Assembly: GCA_009733715.1 (NCBI GenBank)
Contig: WMKJ01000060.1
Location: 1-64,000, forward strand
Direction of reading: 5' to 3'
DNA length: 64,000 nt
From: Herpomyces periplanetae
Taxonomy: Eukaryota; Ascomycota; Laboulbeniomycetes; Herpomycetales; Herpomycetaceae
Below are positions 20,015-33,400 of this stretch, piece after piece. The notes below the pieces were generated by a model. It had not been told where the DNA came from. It searched no databases and saw only the letters and a program-made list of their open reading frames with translations. Position numbers and translations under genes: made by a program. Within the stretch, counting starts at the first letter, position 1. Each line of letters begins with the position of its first letter.

Positions 20015-22474
20015 ATTTTGGGAGGTAGGGGAAAAAACTTTGATGACAACAAGAACAAAGGTGTAGCAGGCAAAGTTGAAGGGGAAATTGACGAACCGGC
20101 GCAAGAAGGAAAAAACATCCTCGGACCGTATTAGGTAATGTGGGGGTCCGGAAAAACAATGATACGGGGGCGAGGGAGGAGAAAATATGGGGACAAGTTA
20201 GTGGAAATGGAGAGGGAAGAGAGAATTGATGAAGAACTTACCGGGGAAAACGAGGAGATGGGGGAGGATGCGGGGAGGGGGTCGACTTCTCGAGAGTAAT
20301 CGGAATTGAATTACACATTTCTCGGAGCTTAATGAAATGAAAGTAAACAAGTAAAAGCTTACAAGAGGTATGGGCGAAGAGCCCGTACAAGTAAGATTAA
20401 AGTTCACGTAACAAAACATTATAGAAAGCGAGATTTGCGCGCTGCATATTGCACCAAGGTGAACATTTGTTAAGTTAACCGAAGGGTATTGACGGGTAAA
20501 TTAAACAAAGTCACAATCTTTGTATCGACTCCCAAGGACCGAGTAAACGAGAGATCAACTTTGATGAAAAGGTTGAAGACTCGTTTAGCAAGATCCGTGA
20601 TTTCTGATGCCGAATACGAACGTTTTCACGTTGGACCCTCACGGATAGAAGTTTACGGTTTTTTTTGGGGGGGTACACGAGTACACCGCGAAAAAAATTG
20701 TAAACGAGAACCGCAGAGCGGTGGGAATTAAAGATTACTCCGAATTTCTCCTTTGACGGATAACATTGAACAATTTTCTCGAAGAAGGAGAAAAAGTGAT
20801 TCAAACGGCAAAGAAATGCAGCTTTCAAGCAGTCGACGTATTCCTCGAATCCAATCACCCCATCACCTCGATAAAGGAAAGAAAAGGAAAAGGAAAGCAA
20901 AAACTCGCAAATAGCGCTTAGCTCGCTTAAATTCCACAGAAGACGCAGCCTGGCTTACATAATCGTGGGGAGAATCAGTGGAGGGGAGTGGGGAAGGAAG
21001 GCGCCACATGGGACGGAGGCAAAAGTCGTCTGAAGTTTCCTAGACCGGATTAGGCCTAGACCGGTGGATTTGGGCCCAAAAAGGGAGGAATGATCTTTAT
21101 ACTTTCCTGATAGGGATAATCCCAACTAATTCACGTTACCTAGGTACAGACGTATAGCTAAACTAGGCAGGAACTACTGTAATTTAGGGCACGCACGGCG
21201 TCGGCGAATCGATTTACCGCGTGGGCCAATCATGGTGCAGCAACTCAAATTTCCCAATTCGGCAATATTTTACTGATTGGAAGAGGATTTTTTGGCGACC
21301 AAATAAGCCTTGAGAGCAGTGCGATTGCGAATGTGGAATTGTTCTTTGCTGCCGTTGTTCGGTTCTCATTGTCGTTGTAGTTGCAGCCGCCGCTGTCTTC
21401 TCCCCGTTCCCCCGTCAAGGCTCACATCCCCTTCAATCCTCCCCAAAACTTTATTTCCCTTGGCTGCTTTTTTTTTGCTTCTCCCTCTCCCTTTCCGCCG
21501 ATCTCATTTGCCTTTCACCTCCATCCTTTACTCGACCTTAAAATTCTTCTCTTCCTCACCGCCACTCCAAAACTTCATTCAATTCTTCACGCCCATCCTA
21601 CTCATTCATCTTCTCCTTCAAAATCCTGTAACTCGGGATGTTCCAATATCTCCACAACATTCATTGATCTTAATTCTCTCCTCTTCGAATCTCTGCATAC
21701 ATCCTACCTGTATACACCTACCCATAAAACTTATCACAATCCTATCAACAAACACTCACATTATTTATTCCCTTGCAATAATTTTACGTATAACCTTATT
21801 CATTTACAAAAGTTAAACTTGCTAATCTCACTACCTTGTCCTCTATTCTACTGGATTTTCCCCCTTCATTCAACACTTTGTCCAATAATACATCCAACAT
21901 ATTAATCTAGTATTGTTGTAGAATATACCTCCCGTAGCTCCCGTGCCCCATGTTCATTTATCCATTTCTGCTACTCAAGTATTCAACTCCATAAACCTTT
22001 TTCATCAATTCCATTACATTGATATACTTTCACTTAACATGACTATTTGACATCAATTCCCCCTCGCTTCGTTGCTAAGCTACCCTTCCATCGCTCGCTA
22101 CATCATTCCCTCGCCCCTTTCGAACCATTTATTCATTCATTCATTCATCCATCACCCATCACCCATCACCCATCTTCCATCATCCATCATCCATCATCCA
22201 TCCCCCTCTTCCAACTTACTCTAACCTGTTCAGGTAACCGCGATCATCACAACTTTTATTCCCATGTCGTCAGCTCTGCTAACAAAAATTATAAATAGTC
22301 CAGATCACCCACCCGATTTGCCCAGTTCAACTTACTATTCTACTTCTCACTTATAATACACTTTTTCTATTTTAACCACTTCATTCATAAACATTTATAC
22401 TTTATCACTTAAAAAATATTCTTCCCTTCATCATCATCCTTATTCTTAACCCCGTCTCTACCCATCATCACAAC
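20015..22474. other. Intergenic region between GWT1 and the secreted-protein gene, two opposed pyrimidine-rich leaders
   Basis: Next to GWT1 (about 20130-20300) the plus strand is purine-rich, so the GWT1 sense strand is pyrimidine-rich. From about 21380 to 22474 the plus strand is extremely pyrimidine-rich, forming a kilobase-long leader before the secreted-protein gene. Open frames of 168 and 174 codons at 21310-21905 overlap in different frames and reflect the scarcity of purine-containing stop codons; neither has a family signature. A direct repeat of ctagaccgg occurs near 21041 and 21056. Confidence 0.5.
22131..22203. repeat. CATT/CATC tetranucleotide repeat
   Basis: An imperfect tandem array of cattcatt, cccat and ccatcat units lies in the pyrimidine-rich leader upstream of the secreted-protein gene. 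It contains no purines other than A on the plus strand. Confidence 0.85.
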
Positions 22475-23918
22475 ATGTTACATTATCAATTACACTACCT
22501 CTTCTCTCTACTTCTTCTTTCTCCCTTCTCTTCCATCCTCTCTCTTCCCACTCCTCAAATCTCTGTCCGTGATATCGATTTCAAATTTTCAATTAACAGC
22601 TTATCACTTTCTTACTCCAGTACAAATCCTCTTCCCTCATCTTTCCATCTAAACGTTTCACTTCCCCTCCCACCGTCTTCTTCTCCATCTTCACTTTCTC
22701 GTGATATATCGTGTAAATCTACTTGGGAACCCCCATTCTATCCCCAAGGCTGGATTTCTTGTGATCAAAATGAACATTCTTCCTTATTCTTTCGCTTCTT
22801 CGATACCCAATCAACCCCAACAACCAAATTCGGCCTGGCATTAATGGATATGTCTTATAGCCCAACGTACGTTTAAACCAATCTCACTTTTTCCTTCCTT
22901 ATTACCTTACCTCATTTTCCCTTTCAAATCATCTATGTCATTTACTCGTTAACTTCTTTACCACTTAAACTAATTCCCATTCGTTCATATATTTAGCTCC
23001 GGTTTAATCGTTCAAGAATCTCAAATAACCTTGGAAAAAGATACAATGGTCTCCCCCACTCACCTTTACACTTGTGACAATCCCAACGAAACCGGCATCG
23101 TCAAATGTCAACTCGCCGACCAATCCTCTCCCAATACTTCATCAGGCTCAATCAGCCCTCTCTTACTCGATGCATCGGATAAAAGTATAAGTTTAAATGA
23201 TGGTTTCATTATCTCTCGAATGAAATTGTTCAATGAATCCATCCCTGCAGGTGGAAGCATGTGTCGTATATCTTTAACCATTCAAGATTCGATCATTGGT
23301 TCACTCCCTTTACACAGTCAATCTAGAAATGATGGTGGTGATCTCACCGAGCTAACCTGCTCTGGAAGCTGGATTTGTTCAAGTGATTACTTTGGTTTAC
23401 CCCAAACCCACTTCGGTTTTGCTAATGCAGCTTGCAACGCCCCAAATATGTTTATCAAGCTTAATTCCCCTAATCCTGGACTTGATCAGATAAACTTGGA
23501 AATTAGTCGAAAGTTATTCATTTTACCCGAATTAGCCGATTCTGCTACTTGGCCTTCAGAATATTCCTCTCCACCAACTTATTATAGTCGTTCAAATTTA
23601 ATGACTCGACAAGTCGACGAGTCAAATGAATCTCGTTCCATTCTACTCGAAGTCGGAAGTAATATTACCCTGACTTATCCAAAAGACTACTCCACCGACA
23701 TTTCTTCAAGTCCTCCTGATAACAGCGCCGCATCTGGTCTTGAATTAGCCTCGACTCATTCAATACCCTCTATAATTACCTATACCAAGTTATCCGATGG
23801 CGTATTAACATGTCCTGAACGACAACATCTTGGATGTCCCTTGGATAAAGTCGCCGCTTCGTGTTGGAAGCAGTTAGACAATACTTATCGTTGTCCAACT
23901 TTGCCCAAGGGGATGTAA
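22475..23918 (+). CDS. Secreted or lumenal protein of unknown family
   Basis: Two exons, 22475-22866 and 22997-23918, are separated by a 130-nt GT-AG intron in phase 2, giving 437 aa. Residues 1-23 form a typical signal peptide (MLHYQLHYLFSLLLLSPFSS, then ILS). No later hydrophobic span or C-terminal GPI signal is visible, so the product should be soluble in the secretory pathway or outside the cell. Several Cys are spaced across the protein, including SGSWICSSDYF, ANAACNAPN and, at the end, LTCPERQHLGCPLDK then CWKQLDNTYRCP, suggesting disulphides. Potential N-glycosylation sites (NET, NES, NIT) are present. I recognise no family. It follows a kilobase of pyrimidine-rich leader and is convergent with CDC20. 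Confidence 0.8.
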
Positions 23919-24910
23919 CCCGTTTTGCCTTTTGATTTAATCCATTTTTGAATTTTGATCCACTCGTAAATTGTCTTGTACTTAGTTACAACTTTACACA
24001 TCGTATATACGAACACACATAACCGCAAGCATATGCCAAAGCAGTACACACCGGACATTTTTGTTCTTTTCAATGTTATAAAATGTGATATTTAACCGCC
24101 CAACTTCTATCGTGAAACTATCAGTTATTGAAATTATAACTACAAGTTTTAAACTGTATTTTCTGCATCAACCTTAACTCATTATATTTGTTTCACTCCA
24201 TACTTAAAGGCTACAAAAGTATACAAAATTTACACACAAGCTACAATGCTTCACGCAATACAAAAGCAATAACCTTGTCAACGCCGGTAAGGAAATGTCC
24301 ACTAAACGCTTTCTGTTAGTCCTCGCATCTCCCATAGTCCGCATACACAATTCAATGCCAACATTTACCCTACACAACCAGGTTATTCCATACCAATCAT
24401 TTATAACAAAACCGACGAGAGGCAGTGCACGCGTGCGTACCACCTCGCTGAGTCCAGCATCCAGAAGACCCGGCGAGCGCACTCCTACACTCGAGAATTA
24501 TCCAGCCATACACGCTAGACAACATAAAAGACCACAGCAGCGGAAACGGGAACTTATCAGCTACATGCACCACAATCCATCCCCATTTCCGTTTCACGAA
24601 AACTTCTCCGCCCCATCATTCGACAACGTTTACACACGGATATTGACCAACGAAGATTCCACTTGTTTTCTTACATGCTTGACTAGCTAAACTGGACAAA
24701 CGAATGCTTGCGCACACACCAGGGCGCCAGGGAATGTTTTCGAAAACGCCCGACCCACACAATCTCGATCATATCAAACCTGCTCACTCTACACACGCTT
24801 CACTCAACTACCCTCAGACACTAGAAACATCAAAACGATTAAAACTGCTAAACTAAAAATTTCAAATGTAGGAATACACATTACCATTAACTACCATCCT
24901 TTATCCACCG
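23919..24910. other. Convergent 3' intergenic region
   Basis: About 1 kb lies between the stops of the secreted-protein gene (plus) and CDC20 (minus). Frames of up to 131 codons (24295-24690, plus) overlap opposing frames and show no family signature. The region probably holds both 3' untranslated regions. Confidence 0.5.
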
Positions 24911-26698
24911 TCATCTCAGTACACCCGCTCCCGTCATACTCGACACTGACTTAACGTTACCCAGATTAGGTACTCCGGCTTTCTTTTCAAATACTTTCCA
25001 AAACTTTAGACTCTCATCAGCCGCCGCTGTTGCAAGCGTCTGTCCATCGGGACTGAGACATGAATGTAGCACACGAGATTCATGAGCCGGAATTTCAACC
25101 TGCTTCACAAGTGACGGATACGCCCAAATACTCACCGAATTAGCCGGAAAGCCAGACGTAGATACAATCTCTTTGTAACAAGTACTCCATCTCAATGAAG
25201 TAACTTGTGACCCAGTATCAATTGAATTTACTCGTGCCCCAGTAATTCCATTCCAAAAATGAATATGTCGATCATTACTACCCCCACCCGTTGCAAGTAA
25301 ATTTAATTGCCATGGGCACCACGCCAATGCTTTCACTGCTGCATTATGATTCGTCTTTGCAAACTTTGGAACGTGCAAACTCCTTGCATCCCATACACAC
25401 ACAAGATTATCGTTTCCTCCCGAAGCTAATTGCGATCCATCTGATCTCCATTCCAATCCACAAACTTCTCCAGTATGAGATTCCAACGTAGCAACCTTAT
25501 GCTTTTTAACCCGAACATCATGATTAAACAACCATCCATTACGTGCCCCTGTTGACAGAATGTGCGATGACCATGCTAATGTGCTAACTCGACTTTCATG
25601 CCCGGACATACTGCGAAGTTTGGTGGACTTTTCAACATCCCAAATTTGAACTTCCCCGGTTCCTAATCCTGCACACACATACGCTCCATCATCACTCCAT
25701 TTCAACGACGCCACATAAGTATCAGGCGACGTTTCCATTAACATAGTTACACTGGCCGTGTCGGCCGTCCAAACGTAAACTGTCTGTCCTAGCCCAATCG
25801 CAACTTGATTCCCACACGACCAGTCTAACAAATTAAGATAGTAATCGTCAATTATCCCTGGAGCGTCCAGCACTCTCTCTGGTGACGTTAAAACTCTACG
25901 GCGTTGCTGAGCATCTATTGCTCCCACCGGCCGTAACGGTCGATTATATTGCGAACGTAAATCAATTGGCCTGTTTGATTCGGGAGGTGCTGGCTTAAAT
26001 GCAAGAATTCGCGTATTCAATGACACACCACATGCCGAAGCGATCGACGATTCATACGCCATAGAACTGGCCAGAGGTGGTGCTGTTTGGTATGAATTAT
26101 TTCTGTTACAATTCCCCCCGTTAATCGTACAATCTGCTTCATTTCCACTCAAGTTATCCATTGATAGATCTGCCCATCCGTAACTTCTCCCAATGTCAAA
26201 AGCATCCGCAGCACCAGCTGCTAACACTGATGATCCAAACCGTTTATTCGTTGTATTAGAGTTATCCGCCGATTTACCATTTTCAATCCTTGTAACTCCT
26301 ACGTTACATATACCCACGCTCGCCGTTCGATTGGGTATGAATCGATCAACAGCATTATACGGTATACGTACACTCGACTTGGGGCGAATGTTTGATGCAA
26401 AGTTTTGTTGAATTTTTCCCGGTGTTTTACTGCCCGTTCCCGTCAATGTCCATTCGGAAATTCCCAAATCAAGACGGCGTGGTGAACATGTTGCCGTGAT
26501 ATTACTTTTGCCTGATTTCTTAATAGCTGATCGATTAATCGACTGAACAAATGCTGACGACGAATGAATCGACTCCGGTGTTCCAATGCTACGATTTTGT
26601 ACGGTCTTAGGTGAAGGTGTCATGGGCATTCTACTTCCAGCTGCCCTAATTGAAAATTGTCTTCCCTTAACGGGCGTACAAACTTCTACTGCTGCCAT
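24911..26698 (-). CDS. CDC20: APC/C activator Cdc20 (Slp1/Fizzy)
   Basis: Cdc20 recruits securin and cyclin B to the anaphase-promoting complex and is the target of the spindle checkpoint. The single-exon product is 595 aa. The C box DRFIPNR is at residues 118-124. A KILR-type segment, TRILAFKPAPPESNRPIDLR, lies at 229-248 and is characteristic of Cdc20 rather than Cdh1. Then comes SPERVLDAPGIIDDYYLNLL (272-291), the entry to a seven-bladed WD40 propeller reaching about residue 575, with blades such as LKWSDDGAYVCAGLGTGEVQ and LEWRSDGSQLASGGNDNLVC. The protein ends in Leu-Arg, a conservative variant of the Ile-Arg tail that docks on the APC/C. Low-complexity stretches separate the C box from the propeller. 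The sense leader upstream (26825-26950) is pyrimidine-rich. Confidence 0.96.
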   Translation of the reverse strand: MAAVEVCTPVKGRQFSIRAAGSRMPMTPSPKTVQNRSIGTPESIHSSSAFVQSINRSAIKKSGKSNITATCSPRRLDLGISEWTLTGTGSKTPGKIQQNFASNIRPKSSVRIPYNAVDRFIPNRTASVGICNVGVTRIENGKSADNSNTTNKRFGSSVLAAGAADAFDIGRSYGWADLSMDNLSGNEADCTINGGNCNRNNSYQTAPPLASSMAYESSIASACGVSLNTRILAFKPAPPESNRPIDLRSQYNRPLRPVGAIDAQQRRRVLTSPERVLDAPGIIDDYYLNLLDWSCGNQVAIGLGQTVYVWTADTASVTMLMETSPDTYVASLKWSDDGAYVCAGLGTGEVQIWDVEKSTKLRSMSGHESRVSTLAWSSHILSTGARNGWLFNHDVRVKKHKVATLESHTGEVCGLEWRSDGSQLASGGNDNLVCVWDARSLHVPKFAKTNHNAAVKALAWCPWQLNLLATGGGSNDRHIHFWNGITGARVNSIDTGSQVTSLRWSTCYKEIVSTSGFPANSVSIWAYPSLVKQVEIPAHESRVLHSCLSPDGQTLATAAADESLKFWKVFEKKAGVPNLGNVKSVSSMTGAGVLR

Positions 26699-29600
26699 TA
26701 TGATGTTATGATTATTGATAGATCAAATTAAATTAAAGCAGTATCCAGCTGCTTGTGTTAAACCCGCGAAATAGTCAATACTTCGAATCTGTTAGATTAA
26801 CCTTTGTCCAAGTGACCGAAAACCAAAGAGGCAAACTAGGGAGAATAGGTACGAAGTGATAGGATGCTTTGATGATTCTTTGGTACAAACCAAGTTGGGA
26901 GAGGAAACGTAGCGGCAAAGGGGAGAAAAGTAGAAGATGAAGAGAGAGATGATGGTGATAAACTAGGCCGTGGACAATACCTAAATATATACTCCAAAAT
27001 AACTTCAATCTGTAAAGGCCAAACCAACTCTTCGTCACCCCAAATTCTTCTTTCACTGAACAATTTAGTGTAAATAAACTTCCCGATTCAGACATATATA
27101 AACAAACAAATTTCCAGTAACTACAACTGAGGCTGAACCCATTCTATACAACCCATTAGTCAGAGAATTGTCCTGGCAACCGTGAATTTTCTGCTTCCTT
27201 TTTCCTGCAAAATGGCAATTTCCCGATTAGGCATCCCTCCTTCCTCTTCCAGTGTCCGCCTTTCCACCCGCTTACCTAAGCATTCTCTGTGGCTCGGTTT
27301 GCGCCACAATGTGGCGAATGCGTTCCGCTTTTTAAAGAAAATTTTTCGCCGTTTGTGGACGCGGCACGCTATTTCTTTTCTTCATTTTTCCATTTCTTTT
27401 TCACATTCTTTTTATTTCCTTCATCTTTTTTATCTCATCGTTACCGTCTACACTATAATTTTTTATTCTTTGTCTTCCGGGGCTTAGTTTCATGCATAAT
27501 ACTCTCCACACGTTCTTCCGTTTTTCGCATTATTGTCTTAACATTGTCCATTTTATTAGAACATTTTGCAAATTTGTACCTTATCTCCCACTGTCATGCC
27601 AAATTCTCCAAATCCCATTTCAATTTCCCTATACTTTGTGCCCCAAAATTCAATTTTACTACGTTCCCAAAAGGATTGCCTTTTACAGCTACCTAAACCT
27701 ATTATACATGTGTGAACATATTCTATCAATATCTCACTCTTCCCATTGCTCCACTTTACGTTGATTCTTTCTCCGCTTAACCGGATTTACCTCCCTGCAA
27801 GGCGCTGAATGTTTTACAAATACGTTACTGTCTCCGCCATTCTCCTTTTATTTTCAATACTTCTTTACTCTAGTCTTATAGATCATGCGAACTTACCCAA
27901 TTTTCAAATTTGATTTAGTCTGCTTACATCCCCACTCTAGATGATATCCTTCTGACTCCATACCGTGGAACTTCACCCTGTCTATATGATGTTACTCACC
28001 CGTTTTGCCACTCTCCAGTATTCATAACCCAGACAATTCGTTAAACTAATAGTAAGCATGATTAACGGCATATGTTACGTAGTCCTTTTTACTCATTAGA
28101 ATATTAATACCACCAGTATTCGGGCATCGGATTCAGATTGATGGTGTAACCTTCTCACTGTATACGCTATACAAGCATATATATGAACCCTTAAACTCAT
28201 ACATTTCTCCTCACTATTCTCATCTCAGTCTTCTAATTCTATACTCACCGTATCTTCACACTTTGCACACATGCTCTGTGCGAGTAGTAATTTATTTTTC
28301 TCATTAACTGGCATACCACTTCCCTTTTCCTAACCCGTAGGAGATATTCCTATCTCTACCGTACGCGATAAATCGTTTCAGTATACAGCCAAACCCGATT
28401 TTATACATTCAGAAAAAGGCATTATCTTTGACCTCAATCGTTGGGAAAAATGATTTAGGATCCTGTTGAATATCTATTTTTGGAAGAGCATGGTATTAGT
28501 GAGTGTTCATTAAGTGACATATCTCGAGGGTTCATGAATAATTGGGGGGCTGCACACGGTGTGAATCGTAGTTTCATGGGTTCATATATCCAACTCTTTA
28601 TCTTCCCATTACACGTCAAGCTTAGAGCAATAATGAGGGGATGCTTCTCAAGTGTCGACTCATACCCAAAGAGATATTGTTTTAATGCTACAATTTGGCA
28701 TAGGGAACTTCGTTGACCCCGACACTGAGACTCGCTTAGGCGGGAGCTTTCAATTGACATTTCAAGTCATCGGTTCCTGACGTTGGGTCCAATAGATCCG
28801 AGGACAATATAAATGATAATTTCACACAGAGTTGCAGATGTTCCAGCGCACGATACACTCACTGTATGTGAGCGTAGCAGCAAGGAAAGTTTAAGTTGGA
28901 TAAGCCTACATCTTGGGTTAATAACCTGATGAACAGTACATTTGCGGCACATCAAGTCGTAACACAACTTATGTTTGTCCGTCATTTACGTTAATGTTAG
29001 CGAATCCGAGTAATTATATGCTGGCTGGAGTTTGCACAACATTGGACTGCTGTTCAATTGTGTTAGGACATGTCATTAGAATCCACGGTCAAACGTACAT
29101 ATACCCAAACTACATCCCCTTCACCTCCACGCTTACCGTAACAAGGTTTAATTTATCAGATATTGCCATCTACCCACAAATGCCCGTGTAGTTTCCGACG
29201 GACGTAGGAATAAATGGTTGATAGTTCACCGCTGCTTAAATTATTTATGGTAACATGCGTCAGTTTCGTTTGAGGGAGCGGCTGCTATTATTAGCTGAAA
29301 GTTGGTAGTCCAATCGAACATGGGCATATATGCTGTTCCAGCATTATCCCTTACAAGCATATAACCTGTAACGGATTGAGCGTATATTAAGTGGACAATC
29401 AGAAAGCGGGAAAAGTAAAATACGAAACATTGTGTAGCTTAACCCGAAAATTATTAAAGTACATTAGCGTGAGATCATGCCCCAGTCTATCACGCACCTC
29501 ACCCACCTTCAAATCATTGTGAATTTGCAAATGTTAAGTGAAAATGTAAGACATGCTAATGTTTGTAGATAAAATTAACGAAATGGTAGTTAGTAACTTA

Positions 29601-30439
29601 TTGTGCAAAAGTTTGCACAACACGACATTATGATAGATAATTTACGAGTGTGAAATTATGAATCTAATATATCATATTACTCGCCTCTGTAAAATTTGAC
29701 ATATCTTGTAGGCAAATTAAATCTTAAAAGTATAATATACGAAATTTTTTCCGCAGGCCAAATTATCTCGCGAAATACGTAAATCCAAACCAATTTCCCA
29801 TTTGGGAATTTCATACACAAAATTCCGGCCCTCGGCGAATCTTGCGTCCGGCCGCACCCCCTCAGGGACTCATCACGTGTCAATGGTCATGTGATGAGCG
29901 GAGTGGGCGGTTCGGAGAGAAATTTGGAATAGTTTGGGCGAAGAGACTTGGGGAAGAAGAAATTGGAATTTGAAAATTCTGGATTTGTGATAGTTTAAAA
30001 AGTGGAATATTATGTTAAAGGGATAGGGGGTTTGACTTACATGTGAAATTTAATGGTTGTTTTTTAACGATTAATTTTACGACTAATGGGTAATAACTTG
30101 CGATTTATACTTAACCAACTATCGTAATAGTAAATTGAACTCGTGGTATCTATCAACGATTCGTGAAGCAAGTAAACCGGGTGACGTTGGCGTTAATTAT
30201 TCCAAACTATCAGTCACGACAGAAATTTGACGAGCACTGATTAACGATTAGTTTCAACCAAACAAAAGTCCATTTAACCTGTAAGTTGTAAAGTCGGAAT
30301 TACACCTCCAAAAGTTCATGCAATAGCTAACTCAGGGTTAATCGCATGATTAACATTAGTAGGTCTTCCTTTCTTATGCGTTATAGTGTAGACATTTGTT
30401 AAAGGTGCCATTGAGTTTTTTTAAAAATTATTATTCCTC
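26699..30439. other. 3.7 kb intergenic region between CDC20 and the Kelch-BTB gene
   Basis: The part next to CDC20 is purine-rich on the plus strand, its sense leader. From about 27182 to 27780 the plus strand becomes pyrimidine-rich, resembling a plus-strand leader with no gene recognised after it. The rest is AT-rich with ordinary composition. Frames at 28455-28760 (minus, 101 codons) and elsewhere carry no family signature. A small spliced or non-coding gene could be hidden here. Confidence 0.45.
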
Positions 30440-33400
30440 ATGCAGTCAAATTTTCGGCGATGTAAAAAAGATTTATCAGAGTTCGCGTATAGGCCCAAGG
30501 TAATTAGCACAGTTGGTGCCAGACCGGCTTGTCTCGTTAACGCATCGGTTATTTACGCGGGTGACGACCAAATCTACGTTTTTGGTGGTTTTGATCAGTA
30601 TACAGATGAAGGTACAGAAATTTTCCTCTATACGGTTGACTCTACGAAGATTGGTTAAAGGCTTATCCAAGGTTACAGCTTGTTGTTTCCATCATTTATC
30701 TTGGCTTACTAGCCATAGTATAATGGTCAATGAATAAGCGCAGTATGAATTTGCTAACATGATGCTTTTACTAGTCTACAATCATGTTCTAAAGTTAAAC
30801 CTTGCCACACAACAATGGAGTCTGGTAGACAATTACGGTGATATTCCTGGAGTGCGCATGGGGCATACGGCAAATCTTTGGCGTGGCAATAAATTGTTGA
30901 TATTTGGTGGTGAAAATGAACATCGGTCTTTCCTATCGGACGTTATCATGCTAGATTTGGAAACGTTGCACTGGACCCAACCAGAATTACAGGGTCATGC
31001 TCCCAGAGGAAGAGCTCGACATGCGTCAGTGATACATGATGAAAAGTTATGGATTGTCGGTGGTTTAATGGGGCAACAGGATAATCATGTTTTGGATGAC
31101 ATATGTTATTTGGATTTGCGAACGTGGACCTGGTCAATAGCCTGGCGTTTTGTTCCACGATATGATCACACATGTTGGATATGGGGAGGGCGAATTTGGG
31201 TATTCGGAGGTATGAACGAGGATATGGAACGAACTAGTGAGATTTGGTGGCTAGACTTACGGGAAACGTCAATATCGCAAAACCATATATTATACAACAT
31301 GGCAGATAGTATGAGTGCATCCAAGTACTCGCAAGGCGGTATGATGACGAGGGCAACCACATCCACATTGCCGACAGCGATACATCTAAATCAGCATGGT
31401 CAATTAGCTCAATCACACATGATGGGGCAAATTATGGACAATTTAACTGGTCATGGATTCAGTCAGAATAATGTGGCAATGGGAAGTGATCATGCTAACG
31501 TGAATGTTACACTCGGATCGATATCATCAGTTAAGTTTGTCTCGAGCGCTAATCTTACATCTCAAACAGCCGGGCAACATTTTCATGTCTATACGTCAGG
31601 TTATTTGCTCGATTTCTGTACACCGGCCAACGTATCCAATACATCAGGTACATGTCTGTCAGCATTAGATTTGGAAAGTCTACGCTGGCAAAAGCTATTG
31701 GAAGGTAAAGAATTGTTTAGTGTTAACTATCGTTGGCATTATTGTACAATGGACGGAAGTGGATCTCAAGTATGGCTCCTGGGGAGTCTTGTAGAGCCTA
31801 GTAATCCAGGAGATGCTTCACTAAGTGAATGTGTTCATATAGATCTTCGCAAGATGGGATTATTTGAGTATGGAACTGAACGTCATTGGCAGCAAGTTTC
31901 CAGTAAACCTTTATATTCGTCCCTTACGGCAATTGGGGCAGATTTAGTTAAATTTTTTGATTTAGCCCCGGAAACAGGGAGCGGAACAGATTTCATTATA
32001 ACAGCAGAAGCCGATGATACACAAATAAAGGATATTGATGAGGGCTATGGAGAAGAGGAAGAGATATCAGAACCGGATATTGAAGCAATTATGCGAATAC
32101 CATTAACTTTTTCCCCGGCAAATTCTCCAACGTCCAACTATACAATGACGTCAACGAGTTCAATAGAGGGTAAAAGTTCATTATCATCATCGTCAACTTC
32201 AGGGTCGTTGAAACAGACAAAAGTATCCACAGTTTCAGGAAAGCATAGATACGAGGAAAATAAAGGGCATATAAGTGTACCTATACATGTTCATCGTCTA
32301 ATACTTTTGGCGCGTTGGCCTCATTTTGCCCGATTATACGCAGCGCATATGATGGAATTTCATACTAATAGGATGCACGTTCCTGAACCGTACAGAACTG
32401 TACGATCATTTCTCTTATACTTGTACACTGATAGTATAGCACCAATTAGACTTAGTGCGAGGAAATTGGACTCTCATGATGGAAAACCCAAGACAAGAGT
32501 AACACGGAAACGAAGAGCGGGTGGTAGCGGGAGTGACAGTGAAGATGGACGGAACAAAGAGATATATAATGAGAATAAGGGAAGAAAAGTTAGCGCTAAT
32601 CAAACCAATGGATTAACCAGGCTAAACGGGTATCCGAGTTTAGTAGATGTGGCCGGGGTGCTTGTGTTAGCGGCTTATTACGATATGCCGCGATTACAAA
32701 GTTTAGCGGTTAATCGACTGGGTCGGGAATTAGATATTGAACATGCAGCAATTATCTGGGAGAGAGCTAGTAGAGCGGGTGAAGCATGGTTGAAGAGAAG
32801 AGCGGCGATGTTTTGCATGCTTAATTGGGGTCGAGTGGTACGCACTACAGGGTTTCGTAGATTAGGACGTAAACAAGTATTGGAATTGTGCTCAGAAGTT
32901 GATCTAAACGGAAGAGTAATGCGAGGAGATGAATTGGAAGGAGTAGGGGGGATGATAGGGACGGGAAAATCTTGGATTAAGGAGCAAGATATTGCCGATG
33001 GAATTTACGCTCACGATATCATGGAGGAGTGTAACGGTAGTGGTGGTGGTGAAAACGGTAACGGTAACGAAGATAACAGTTGGATCAGGGCAGTACACAG
33101 TAATTGTACTCCAAGTAACGGGGAAAATACAGGCAATCCAGTTGATAACAGGTATCAATTTAATGGACAAACTAACCATGGTAGGGCTAATGGCTCGTCA
33201 ATTTATGGATTAACAAGTCATGGACTTAGGAGAAGCAGTAGATTTCAATTATTTGAAGCAAGAGTCGACGAAAATAATGCCCATTATGAAAGAGTTTCAA
33301 ATGAAAGATTAGGAAGTATTACGCATGAATGGCAGTACAACGGAAGAAACAGACAATACACATTGAACAGTGTAAGTATTCACTCAGATGAAACAGAGCA

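Noticed and set aside
21310-21905. Two overlapping plus-strand frames of 168 and 174 codons
   Set aside because: They overlap in different frames within C/T-rich sequence, where stop codons are rare, and neither has a domain or a convincing start.
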